The position numbers and the translations under genes were made by a program. The notes under the pieces were generated by a model that had not been told where the DNA came from, ran no database searches, and saw only the letters and a program-made list of their open reading frames with translations. A stretch of 64,000 nt of DNA from Syntrophomonas sp. Its GTDB lineage: Bacteria; Bacillota; Syntrophomonadia; Syntrophomonadales; Syntrophomonadaceae. Positions 38,316-46,296 of the stretch are shown piece after piece (the stretch's first letter is position 1; every line of letters begins with the position of its first letter). The stretch is from positions 1 through 64,000 of the forward strand of contig NZ_JAQVZX010000002.1 in assembly GCF_028707975.1 (NCBI RefSeq). The letters are read 5' to 3'.

Positions 38316-39118
38316 AACTTGAGGTCTTATCCGGTGAGTTTGGGTATGCCAATCAGAAAAATCTATTTAAAAACTTATCTTTTACATTAAAAGAGGGAGA
38401 GATTCTGGCTATAGTTGGGCCCAACGGAGCTGGGAAAACCACTCTTCTCAAATGCATAATTTCTATCTTGAAGTGGAGATCCGGGAAGACAGTAATTAAT
38501 GAAAAGGAACTGGAATCCATGAAAATGGCAGATGTATGGAAAAATATTGCTTATGTTCCTCAGAGCCACGAGGTGGTCTTTGCCTACACTGTATTGGAAA
38601 TGGTGCTTATGGGACGGGCCCCGCATTTGTCCTTATTTGCCATGCCCTCATCCAGGGATTTGAAGATTGCTAAAAAGTCAATCGAAACAATAGAAATATC
38701 TCATCTGGCTGACAAGCCCTGTTCAGAGTTAAGCGGTGGAGAAATGCAACTAGTTCTGATTGCCAGAGCCTTAGCGTCTGAGCCTGATGTACTGGTTCTG
38801 GACGAGCCCGAATCACACCTGGACTTCAAAAATCAGATGTTGATCCTTCGAATATTGGAAAGATTGGCTAAGGAAAATAAGATTTCCTGCATAATTAATA
38901 CTCATTATCCAGACCATGCTCTGCGTATTGCAGATAAGGCTTTGATGCTGGGAAAAGGTCAAAAACATGTTTTTGGTAAGGTGGATGAGGTTATTACTGA
39001 ACAAAACCTTCGAAACTTCTTTGCTGTTGACGTAAAAATAGTTTCTTTAATCTTTGAAGGAATGGAAATAAAAACTGTTGTTCCAATAGATTTCAATAAA
39101 AAAATAGCTAATTTTTAA
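38312..39118 (+). CDS. FepC/BtuD-type ABC transporter ATP-binding protein
   Basis: ATPase of 268 residues. Walker A GPNGAGKTT (~36-44), Q-loop YVPQSHEVVFAYTV, signature LSGGEMQLVLIARAL, Walker B VLVLDEPESHLD and the H-loop NTHYPDHAL are intact. GTG start translationally coupled to the permease. It completes the importer with 36048 and 37275. Genes for two GATase1-like proteins follow 16 bp later in the same direction. Confidence 0.92.
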   Translation: MKLEVLSGEFGYANQKNLFKNLSFTLKEGEILAIVGPNGAGKTTLLKCIISILKWRSGKTVINEKELESMKMADVWKNIAYVPQSHEVVFAYTVLEMVLMGRAPHLSLFAMPSSRDLKIAKKSIETIEISHLADKPCSELSGGEMQLVLIARALASEPDVLVLDEPESHLDFKNQMLILRILERLAKENKISCIINTHYPDHALRIADKALMLGKGQKHVFGKVDEVITEQNLRNFFAVDVKIVSLIFEGMEIKTVVPIDFNKKIANF

Positions 39119-39134
39119 TGGGAGGTATCGAAAG

Positions 39135-39767
39135 ATGAAAGAAGTAAATTCCCCAGTCAATATAGGTTTTGTGTATTCTGGAATAAGCTATCAGAGTGGA
39201 CTGCTGGATAAAGAAAAATATCAAAAGCAGTTAAACATTATTCCGGTTTGCTTGTTGGCAGATGTAGATCTGTTAAGTTATGATGCCCTGGTTTTCCCAC
39301 GAGGCACCGATCAAGAGATGGTATTTGCCATTCAGCAAAAGATCAAAGATTTTCTTGATGCAGGAAAAATTCTGATTTCTTTTGGCGAAGTCACTAAACC
39401 ATGGTTGCCAGCTTGCGAATGGGACGGGGTGATACCTGAGGATGATGGCCCCCTGGTAATTACTAAAGTACATCCAATTCTTCAAGGTTTGAGTGCTGAC
39501 GACCTGCACTGGCATAAGGGAGTAACCGGTTGGTGCTGCCATGGTCATTTCAAAAAATCGCTCACTTCAGAAGTATTGGTGACCAACGAAATCGGAGATC
39601 CCATAGTATATGTCGATAGCGAATCAACCAAAGGCTTAATCTTAGCCTTGAGTCAATTAGATGCCGACTGCCATCTTTATCATGGAATTCCAGCTGCAGA
39701 GCTTCTATTTGATAATATTTTGGATTGGGTAAGGACAGAAGGCGAAAGAACGAGAGGAGTTGCTTAG
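39135..39767 (+). CDS. GATase1/ThuA-like protein, copy 1
   Basis: Protein of 210 residues with an alternating alpha/beta pattern: IGFVYSGISYQ, then YDALVFPRGTDQEM, LISFGEVTKPWLP and a Trp/His-rich LHWHKGVTGWCCHG. This fits a flavodoxin-like class I amidotransferase or ThuA-like fold, with SFGE where GATase1 enzymes have their nucleophile elbow; no catalytic Cys is evident there. It has a tandem paralogue (39769) and overlaps no other gene. It follows the ABC importer directly. Function is unknown; a small-molecule-binding role is inference. Confidence 0.5.
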   Translation: MKEVNSPVNIGFVYSGISYQSGLLDKEKYQKQLNIIPVCLLADVDLLSYDALVFPRGTDQEMVFAIQQKIKDFLDAGKILISFGEVTKPWLPACEWDGVIPEDDGPLVITKVHPILQGLSADDLHWHKGVTGWCCHGHFKKSLTSEVLVTNEIGDPIVYVDSESTKGLILALSQLDADCHLYHGIPAAELLFDNILDWVRTEGERTRGVA

Positions 39768-39768
39768 T

Positions 39769-40386
39769 ATGGGAAAAATCGCTGCAGTATATTCCGGAAG
39801 TCAATGGCAATATGATCTGTTTTATTCAGGAAAATACCGCCCTTATTTTGATACTGTAATTCATGCCTGCAATCTGCAAAAAGAATCCCTGTCCAATTGC
39901 GATGTGCTGGTAGTACCGCGCGAATCAAATCAAGAAATGCTGTTGTTGATAAAAAACGAAATCATTCAATTCCTTGATAATGGCGGCACAGTAATATCCT
40001 TTGGGGAAGTAACCAGGCCCTGGCTTCCCAAATGTACATGGGAAGATAAAAACCCTCGGTTTATGTATGATGGTAAGAGCAGGTGGGATAAGGGTGAACT
40101 GGACGGTAAGCCCTATAAAATGATGATTCCTAAACATCCTTTATTTAAGGGCTTGGAGATAGAAGACCTGCAATGGCATTTTCATGGAATGTTTCATGCC
40201 GCCGATAATACCGATGTCTTATTAAAATACGGGGAGGAAGGAGACATAATCTACCTGGATGCAAAAAATTTTAAGGGAAGGATTCTAGCCACAACCCTCG
40301 ACCCTGAGGTTCATGCAGGGTATGGAGTTGTTAAAAAGACTCAAAAATTTCTTGACAATGTTCTAAATTGGGCTCGTACAATATAG
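39769..40386 (+). CDS. GATase1/ThuA-like protein, copy 2
   Basis: Protein of 205 residues, tandem paralogue of the previous gene: IAAVYSGSQWQ, CDVLVVPRESNQEM, VISFGEVTRPWLPKC and LQWHFHGMFHA. The shared PR(G/E)(T/S)(D/N)QEM and FGEVT(K/R)PWLP blocks are the most conserved parts and probably mark the active or ligand site. ATG 39769 follows GAGAGGAG; the track start at 39760 lies inside the upstream gene. The stop of copy 1 and start of copy 2 almost touch, so they are co-translated. Function is unknown. Confidence 0.5.
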   Translation: MGKIAAVYSGSQWQYDLFYSGKYRPYFDTVIHACNLQKESLSNCDVLVVPRESNQEMLLLIKNEIIQFLDNGGTVISFGEVTRPWLPKCTWEDKNPRFMYDGKSRWDKGELDGKPYKMMIPKHPLFKGLEIEDLQWHFHGMFHAADNTDVLLKYGEEGDIIYLDAKNFKGRILATTLDPEVHAGYGVVKKTQKFLDNVLNWARTI

Positions 40387-40462
40387 CTTTATCCAGACAA
40401 TTAGCCAACAATAGCAGATTTTTGGCTGAGCAATAATGAAGCACAGCAAGGAGATATGTGTA

Positions 40463-40993
40463 ATGAATAGTTTTAATATTAAGGACAGAAATGTTGCTTT
40501 AAACATTTCTTATGATGATATGATCAAATATCACGGACGTTACTACATTGGTGGCGTAGCTATAGCTTATAAAGTTCTGGAACTGGCATTTGCCAAATTG
40601 ACACCGGGGGAGATTCCTGCACGAGAAAAAATCAGCTTTGCATCAGCGATGGGATTGGCTGGAATGGGGGTAATTGACGCGGTAGAGATGATAACCAGAA
40701 CCTGGACTAGAGGCAAATTTATTGCAGATGCTGGTCTAGTACCAAGGATTCCTGCCCCTGACCTTCCTAATGGAGGCAAGTATTATTATGAGTTAGTTTA
40801 CGATGGGACTAAAATTGCCATTGCTTTGAAAGATGGACTTATTCCCGAAGAATTCATGATTCTATCGAGAAAAGCAACTGCCCAAACAATTACTGAAGAG
40901 GAAGCAATAAGACTCCAAGAAGTTAAGGAAGATCTGGCTTCCACACTTATGGCAAATAAAGCCGAGGATCTTTTTAATTGGGTAATTGTATGA
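40463..40993 (+). CDS. FmdE-like protein lacking the metal-binding cysteines, copy 2
   Basis: Protein of 176 residues and a close paralogue of the 35472 product along the whole length (NIKDRNVALNISYDDMIKYH, then GGVAIAYKVLELAFAKL). Like copy 1 it lacks the FmdE cysteines. The two copies bracket the BtuFCD-type importer and GATase1-like pair, which ties them to that system. AAGGAG lies ten bases before ATG 40463. Function is unknown; a chaperone or sensor for the imported compound is possible. Confidence 0.5.
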   Translation: MNSFNIKDRNVALNISYDDMIKYHGRYYIGGVAIAYKVLELAFAKLTPGEIPAREKISFASAMGLAGMGVIDAVEMITRTWTRGKFIADAGLVPRIPAPDLPNGGKYYYELVYDGTKIAIALKDGLIPEEFMILSRKATAQTITEEEAIRLQEVKEDLASTLMANKAEDLFNWVIV

Positions 40994-41131
40994 GTCAATG
41001 TCATCTATCTAGAACAAACTGGGTGCAGATTAATTGCTTTTTCCTGGGCAATCATAAAAGGGCTAATCCTTTAGGATGGAAGGTATAATACAACTATTTG
41101 AGCTCTGGTCGGGAGAAGGGGAGGTGAAAAT

Positions 41132-41632
41132 ATGACGGTTAGCGGAATCGATTTTATTTGCGCGGGAAGAGATACGCTTGAAATACCCGGGGAAGTATTG
41201 AGAACCGGGGGATTTAATTTTCCCGAGATTCATAACAGCTGCGAAGAAATGGCGAGGCTGGCAAGGAAGATCAAACAGCATAGTAAAAACACCATTTGCA
41301 TGCTGCCGTTCTGTTTGACGGTGGAGTCTGAAGCGCTTGGTGCCCATGTGAATCTCGGCAATGAAAAGGCAGGACCCCGGATTAGCACTTTTTCCAATAA
41401 CAGCATTGAAGAGCTTAAAGAAATAGGAATGATGGATTTTGCCTCCGGCAGGATCAAGGAGGTGCTTGATGCGGTTGAGGCTTTGAGCCAATCCGGGGAA
41501 ATCGTGGCTCTCAATGTGGGGGGGCCGTTTACGGTAATAACTTCTCTTGTAGATCCAATGATCTTCTACAAAGCAATCAAAAAGAACAGGGAAGATGTTA
41601 AATATGTACTAAAAATAAGGGCAGATATTTGA
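41132..41632 (+). pseudogene. truncated MtaA/UroD-family methyltransferase
   Basis: The N-terminal half of another corrinoid methyltransferase: MLPFCLTVESEALGAHVNLG and VALNVGGPFTVITSLVDPM match the 29912 product. It stops after about 160 residues at a junction with unrelated sequence near 41615. The zinc-binding HxC and distal Cys are missing, so it should be inactive. GGGGAGG precedes the ATG, so the start is intact. Confidence 0.85.
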
Positions 41633-42100
41633 GAGGATTGAGCATAAGCTCGCTTTTCGGCAATAGGCTGGTACGCAGGCCCCAGTATACCGGCAGCAGG
41701 GACCAAAGCACAATCAATGCGATAAGAGCAGGGTTAAAGAACTTGTAATCCTTGTTTATGTAGGTAACCGGGAAATCATTGTAGATGGGAATGGTTATAT
41801 AGTGATCCTTGTACTTGAAAAGATCTTTGGTACTAATGTCCTCAAAAAAATCACTTGTAAAATGATCATTTAGAGGCTCACACCAGCCAGCCGCCCCGAA
41901 TTTTCTGACCCAATCCCAGTCCATAATCTGGAGATCTACTTTGATTCCGCTTGGAGAAAATTCATACCAGGGCGGGAGGAGAACGGTGATGCGGATGCCC
42001 GCCAATTTGTTAGCACCGGCTTCTTTTGCAGGGTCGGCCTGATTGTCTTTTGTGCCGCAACCGGTAAAACATAGCATGGAATGTGAGACTTCTATTCCTT
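41600..42100 (-). pseudogene. remnant of a sugar-type ABC transporter (binding protein joined to permease)
   Basis: The minus-strand ORF joins three pieces. A damaged lipoprotein start (FTGCGTKDN) is followed by family 1 binding-protein blocks (KYKDHYITIPIYNDFPVTYI), separated by deletions. A MalF/UgpA-like permease start (LIALIVLWSLLPVYWGLRTS) follows. The signal peptide upstream of 42077 contains a stop. This is a decayed locus with internal deletions that ends against the truncated methyltransferase. Confidence 0.75.
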
Positions 42101-42207
42101 TTTAATCTTAAACCCTCCTGTTCTTATTTTGTGGTTGAACAAATGCAAATGATAGTATCCTGCATAGATAGATTAATCAAATTCTGTTCAAGTGTTATTG
42201 CTAAAGC

Positions 42208-43200
42208 TTACAAATTGCTGAAACAAGTCCGGGATGCTTCCATGGCGGCTCGGATATTGTCCAGCGGGGTGTCGGGAGTGCAGTCGCAGCCGAAGGAAAA
42301 CAGGTAATTGGGCCGGCCTTTCATACTGCGCAGGAGCTCCAGGGTGCGCTCCCGAACCTGGCCGGGGGAAAGCTCCCGCAAGACATGGATGGGATCGAGA
42401 TTGCCGAGCACAACCATATCCTCAGGAACCATTGCCATTACCGCTGGGAGGTCCATAACCTGATCCAGGCTCAAGCCCTCAGCCCCACAGTTGAGCATCT
42501 GCGGCAAGAGCAAGCTGGTATCCCCGCAGATGTGCAGCACCTTCCAAACATCCGGGCCCAGGCTGTTGTATATCTCCCGGAGATTGCCGGCCACCATCTT
42601 TTCAAAACGCGCGGGAGATAAAATAACTGCGGTCGGTTCGCAAATACATAAGAATTTTGTACCCATATTGACTGTAGCTCGAACATATTCACCTACGACC
42701 CGGGTCGTAAAATCCAGGACTTTTTCTACAAAATCCGGATTGCGGATAATCGCCCGCACAAAGTCCGTGGCTCCAACCAACTCAACGGCCAGCGTAAAAG
42801 GTCCCTGAACTGATAGTGCCAGGGGCTTATCAATCCGGCTGGCAATGAGCTCAAGGGCTTCCAGGTGAAGGGGCATGCGCCCATCTGTATAGGGATTGAG
42901 GACATGAAGCAATTCCAGGTCCGGGATGCTTTTAACTGGATTCTCCAAAACACTGGGGAAGTCAAAATCCGGTTTGAGCAAGGGGAGACCCAGGGTATCG
43001 ACAAAAATAACCCCGTCATCCATGGGATACGTAAAATCGGCATCGAACTCCTGATCCATCCGCAGGGCTATTTCCAACTGTTTTTGCGGAGAAAGATAGA
43101 CATCATACAGGGTGCATCCACAAAGACGCAAACCGGCCGTGGCCATCCAGGGAAAGTTAAGATAGCGGTCTCTTCCGGAAATGTAATCAATCAGTCGCAT
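42208..43200 (-). CDS. MtaA/UroD-family corrinoid methyltransferase 3
   Basis: Protein of 330 residues with the TIM-barrel family signature and zinc motif: HIC in VLHICGDTSLLLP (~220) and Cys in FSFGCDCTPDTP. The start overlaps the end of its corrinoid protein gene by ten bases. This second module runs on the opposite strand, has no activator of its own and probably relies on the 30951 product. The G/C-rich codon use (for example CTGCGGCGG-type blocks) is somewhat higher than in the neighbouring transporter genes. Substrate is unknown. Confidence 0.87.
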   Translation of the reverse strand: MRLIDYISGRDRYLNFPWMATAGLRLCGCTLYDVYLSPQKQLEIALRMDQEFDADFTYPMDDGVIFVDTLGLPLLKPDFDFPSVLENPVKSIPDLELLHVLNPYTDGRMPLHLEALELIASRIDKPLALSVQGPFTLAVELVGATDFVRAIIRNPDFVEKVLDFTTRVVGEYVRATVNMGTKFLCICEPTAVILSPARFEKMVAGNLREIYNSLGPDVWKVLHICGDTSLLLPQMLNCGAEGLSLDQVMDLPAVMAMVPEDMVVLGNLDPIHVLRELSPGQVRERTLELLRSMKGRPNYLFSFGCDCTPDTPLDNIRAAMEASRTCFSNL

Positions 43201-43853
43201 CGCGTTTCTCCTTTTCGCTCCATCAGCTGCCGGGCCATCTTTACCGCTGCCGGGGCATTGGCTGCGTAAGCATCAGCTCCGATCGAATCCGCAAAAGACT
43301 TGGAAATGGGTGCTCCTCCCACCATGCAATAAGGTCGTTGCCCCTCACCATTTTTTCTAAGCTTCTCGATAACAATCTTCATTTCTTCCATAGTGGTAGT
43401 CATAAGTGACGACATGGCAACGATGTCAGCGTCAACCTGCAAAGCTCGATCTACAAATTGCGCTGCGGGTACATTGCGGCCCAGATCATGAATTTCAAAA
43501 CCGGCTGACTCCAACAGCATTGCAACGATATTTTTGCCGATGTCATGGGTGTCGCCTTCTACTACACCGATTACGATTCGCCCCTTTGGTTCCGGTGCTT
43601 TAGTGACAGCCGTTTTTAAAACCTCCAGACCTTTGTACATGGTGTCAGCACAGACCACAACTTCAGGAATAAAATATTCATTGCTGTCAAATAGCTCGCC
43701 CACTTTGGCCATTCCCTGTGAAAGTCCATTTTCGATGGCATCTTCGGCACTTATTCCAGCCTGTAACGCCAATCTTGAGATCCTTACAGCATCCTCTTCG
43801 TCCATCACCACTACCGCCTGGGCCAGTGCCTCCAGAATTTCCTCCCGCTTCAT
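43191..43853 (-). CDS. B12-binding corrinoid protein 2 (MtaC-like)
   Basis: Protein of 220 residues, paralogue of the 29249 product. The helical cap (NEYFIPEVVVCADTMYKGL) and B12-binding domain with DTHDIGKN and YCMVGGAPIS are intact. GGGGAT precedes the ATG. It is the first gene of the minus-strand module; the region between it and the plus-strand Mop gene (43854-44022) must hold its promoter. Confidence 0.93.
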   Translation of the reverse strand: MKREEILEALAQAVVVMDEEDAVRISRLALQAGISAEDAIENGLSQGMAKVGELFDSNEYFIPEVVVCADTMYKGLEVLKTAVTKAPEPKGRIVIGVVEGDTHDIGKNIVAMLLESAGFEIHDLGRNVPAAQFVDRALQVDADIVAMSSLMTTTMEEMKIVIEKLRKNGEGQRPYCMVGGAPISKSFADSIGADAYAANAPAAVKMARQLMERKGETRCD

Positions 43854-43971
43854 GTCTTTATCCCCTTTTTTAACCGTAAATACACCGAGCTATTATCAAT
43901 ATTAATTCTCGTTATAGATAAATTTACCTGCATACTAATCATAATATTATGTTATATGTCTTTAGCCAATT

Positions 43972-44000
43972 TTGTGGTAAATGTTAAATACTAGTATAAT
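43972..44000 (+). promoter_or_regulatory. promoter of the Mop-type gene
   Basis: TTGTGG, a 17-base spacer and TATAAT (43995-44000) lie 22 bases before the Mop start codon. Confidence 0.65.
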
Positions 44001-44022
44001 AGTGTCAAAAGGGGGTGAAAAT

Positions 44023-44226
44023 ATGCAGGCAGGGGTACGCAATAAATTAAGCGGCAGCATAATAGAAATAAAAACAGGCGATATAATGTCCGAAGTTGTA
44101 ATCCAAGTAGGGGATAATCAAATTACCTCAGTAATGACTACCGATTCACTGCTACAGGTAGACTTTAAAGAAGGGGATACGGCAACTGCTTTGATTAAAG
44201 CTATTAATGTAGTATTGGTGAAGTAA
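44023..44226 (+). CDS. molbindin-like (Mop/TOBE) molybdate-binding protein
   Basis: Small protein of 67 residues consisting of one Mop domain: QAGVRNKLSGSI, VVIQVGDNQITSVMT and DTATALIKAINVVLV. Such proteins form hexamers that store molybdate or tungstate in the cytosol. GGGGGTG lies just upstream of ATG 44023; the track start adds 14 residues from the leader. It has its own promoter and terminator. Molybdate or tungstate supply would serve formate dehydrogenases in a syntroph, which is inference. Confidence 0.9.
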   Translation: MQAGVRNKLSGSIIEIKTGDIMSEVVIQVGDNQITSVMTTDSLLQVDFKEGDTATALIKAINVVLVK

Positions 44227-44241
44227 ATATCAATCGTATTA

Positions 44242-44272
44242 AAGCCTCCGCGCCTCGGACGGAGGCTTTTTT
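44242..44272 (+). terminator. Rho-independent terminator of the Mop gene
   Basis: AAGCCTCCG/CGGAGGCTT forms a 9-bp stem followed by TTTTTT. Confidence 0.9.
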
Positions 44273-44352
44273 ATCGGGATGCATCAGTGCATTTAAAACT
44301 TCTGTCAAAACTTCTGTCAAATTTAATTTCAATAGTGTATAATGACGTTGAT

Positions 44353-44427
44353 GCGGGAGTAGCTCAGTGGTAGAGCACCGGCTTCCCAAGCCGGGTGTCG
44401 AGGGTTCGAACCCCTTTTCCCGCTCCA
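44353..44427 (+). tRNA. tRNA-Gly (CCC anticodon)
   Basis: A 75-nt cloverleaf: GCGGGA acceptor, anticodon stem CCGGC/GCCGG with loop TTCCCAA (anticodon CCC, codon GGG), GGTTCGAACC T-arm and encoded CCA. TATAAT at 44338 with a weak TGTCAA -35 at 44315 is a probable promoter. A 13-bp tandem duplication (AACTTCTGTCAAA) overlaps the -35 region. Confidence 0.95.
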
Positions 44428-44495
44428 ATTATTTAACGCAAGCGATGATTTCTGCTACCTGATATTTTTCTTTTACATAGGGGGAGGTTAGAACT

Positions 44496-44639
44496 ATGAA
44501 GAAGCATCTGGTGACAGTGGTAAAGCCGGTTTTTTGCCGAGAGCAGGAGGAAACAAATTGCCGCGAATGCGCTACTTCCTGCCAGTCGGCCTGTAAGACT
44601 TCTTGTACAGTAGGCAATCAGCATTGTAAGAAACAGTAG
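44496..44639 (+). CDS. scfA: SCIFF ranthipeptide precursor
   Basis: Peptide of 47 residues, absent from the ORF track. The sequence MKKHLVTVVKPVFC... continues with CRECATSCQSACKTSCTVGN, the hallmark of the SCIFF (six cysteines in forty-five residues) family found across Clostridia. Seven cysteines are present (14, 22, 25, 29, 33, 37, 44). The maturase gene follows 70 bp downstream, and it introduces Cys thioether links. GGGGAGG lies upstream of the ATG. A strong hairpin terminator follows, which limits maturase expression relative to the peptide. Confidence 0.95.
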   Translation: MKKHLVTVVKPVFCREQEETNCRECATSCQSACKTSCTVGNQHCKKQ

Positions 44640-44647
44640 TCCTGGCG

Positions 44648-44671
44648 AAAGGGGCGAAAGCCCCTTTTTTT
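44648..44671 (+). terminator. terminator/attenuator between SCIFF and its maturase
   Basis: GGGGC-GAAA-GCCCC followed by seven T residues; a compact, strong hairpin. Confidence 0.9.
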
Positions 44672-44710
44672 ATGCCCGGAAACGGGAGATAGCATGGGGG
44701 AGGAAAACAC

Positions 44711-46087
44711 TTGCGGAGTTTGAGGGAATATGATTTTGCGGCAGGTATTCATTTGTACCGCTATAAAGAACAGAATATCCTGTTGGATGTAAACTCGGGG
44801 GCTATTCACTTGCTGGATGAGCTGGCCTATCAGCTGCTGGAAAAACTGGCCGTTCTTCAGGGTGATTGGGAGAGGGCTTTAGCTGAGCTGGAAGCGGAGT
44901 TCCCGGCAGAAGAGATTGCTGAGGCTGCCCAGGAAATTGAAGATGCCTGGGAAAGCGGCAGCCTGTTCAGTGAATTTGCAATTCCCTTAGTGGAGCTTTC
45001 CCGGTTATCTGTAAAAGCTTTATGTCTTAATATGGCTCACTCCTGTAATATGAAGTGCAGCTATTGTTTTGCCAGCCAGGGCAATTTTGGGCAAAGACCA
45101 GCATTGATGTCGCTGGAAACGGCCCAAAAGGCCCTGGATTTTTTATTGGAGCAAAGTGGGGAAAGGCAAAACCTGGAGGTGGACTTTTTCGGTGGTGAGC
45201 CTTTGCTGGTCTTTCCGGTTATTAAGGAATTGGTGGCCTATGCCCGGGAAAGGGAACAGGAAACAGGCAAAAGATTTAGTTTTACCCTGACCACTAACTG
45301 TCTCTTGCTTAACGAAGAGGTGCAGGAGTTTGTCATTGATCATAGTATCGGGCTAATAATGAGCCTGGATGGCCGGAAAGAAACCCACGACCGGCACCGG
45401 CTTATCCATAACGGACAGGGGAGCTATGAGCTGGTTTTACCAAAAATACGAGAAATGCTGGCGAAAGAACCGGTCAGCTATTATGTCCGCGGTACCTTCA
45501 CCCGGGACAACCTGGACTTTAGCGAGGACTTGCGCCATATGCTGGAACTGGGTTTTACCTGTGTTTCGCTGGAACCGGCGGTGGGAGCGGACAACCCTCT
45601 GGCTATTAGCCATGACGATTTGCCCCGGGTACTAAAGGAGTACGACCGCCTGACGGATATCTTGCTGGAATACCGGGAACCAGGGCAGGATATTCATTTT
45701 TTCCATTATAACCTGGACCTGCAGAAAGGCCCTTGCCTGGCTAAACGAGTCACCGGTTGCGGCGCCGGAATCGAGTATCTGGTAGTAACCCCGGAAGGGG
45801 ATCTCTATCCCTGTCACCAATTTGTGGGGGAACCCCGTTTTTTCATGGGTAATATAGAAAATGCTGAAATAGACCACTCGGTTCGCCACATCTTTGAAGA
45901 TAACCAACTGGTTAATAAAGAGTGCCGAAATTGCTGGGCTCGGTATTTCTGTGGGGGCGGTTGCCATGCCGGGGCTTATTTTCAGGGTGATATAAGCAAA
46001 CCTCATGAAGTTAGCTGTATTATGCATAAAAAGAGAATCGAAGGGGCTATTTATCTAGATTTGTTTAAAAAGTTGCCTTTAATATAA
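44711..46087 (+). CDS. scfB: SCIFF radical SAM maturase
   Basis: Radical SAM/SPASM enzyme of 458 residues that forms sulfur-to-alpha-carbon thioether bonds in the SCIFF peptide. A peptide-binding RRE-like N-terminal part (~1-90, HLYRYKEQNILLDVNSGAI) precedes the cluster motif CNMKCSYC (~111-118). C-terminal SPASM cysteines occur in GCGAG, LYPCHQF, CRNCWARYFCGGGCHAG and the final CIMHKK, binding auxiliary Fe-S clusters. TTG start with GGGGGAGG ahead. The peptide gene is immediately upstream, confirming the pairing. Confidence 0.95.
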   Translation: MRSLREYDFAAGIHLYRYKEQNILLDVNSGAIHLLDELAYQLLEKLAVLQGDWERALAELEAEFPAEEIAEAAQEIEDAWESGSLFSEFAIPLVELSRLSVKALCLNMAHSCNMKCSYCFASQGNFGQRPALMSLETAQKALDFLLEQSGERQNLEVDFFGGEPLLVFPVIKELVAYAREREQETGKRFSFTLTTNCLLLNEEVQEFVIDHSIGLIMSLDGRKETHDRHRLIHNGQGSYELVLPKIREMLAKEPVSYYVRGTFTRDNLDFSEDLRHMLELGFTCVSLEPAVGADNPLAISHDDLPRVLKEYDRLTDILLEYREPGQDIHFFHYNLDLQKGPCLAKRVTGCGAGIEYLVVTPEGDLYPCHQFVGEPRFFMGNIENAEIDHSVRHIFEDNQLVNKECRNCWARYFCGGGCHAGAYFQGDISKPHEVSCIMHKKRIEGAIYLDLFKKLPLI

Positions 46088-46296
46088 ATATTTTTAAATA
46101 TTTCGACATCTTCTCACGGACAACAAAATATGCCTAAGATGCCAAGGCCACATACAATATATTGTGGAAGGGAGCCCTGGAAATCAGGCCAGTAAATCCC
46201 GCCGGGAGAAAAAAAGGGTAAAAAAGCAGGAATTTATAGCCGATTGGTCGAAGCAATAGCAAGATAAAAAAGAAAAATATTAATTGGAGATTTAAA

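Noticed and set aside
41598-42077. 159-aa minus-strand ORF as an intact gene
   Set aside because: It joins pieces of a binding protein and a permease with deletions and has a broken signal sequence, so it is a pseudogene.
28000-43900. Cobalamin riboswitch near the corrinoid and BtuFCD-type genes
   Set aside because: No GCCACTG-type B12 box or long structured leader is visible upstream of 28151, 36048 or 43853.
46088-46296. Possible riboswitch (c-di-AMP type) before the M23 peptidase gene
   Set aside because: I looked for the conserved GGGTGAATC/GCTTAA-type blocks and did not find them; only a small hairpin is evident.
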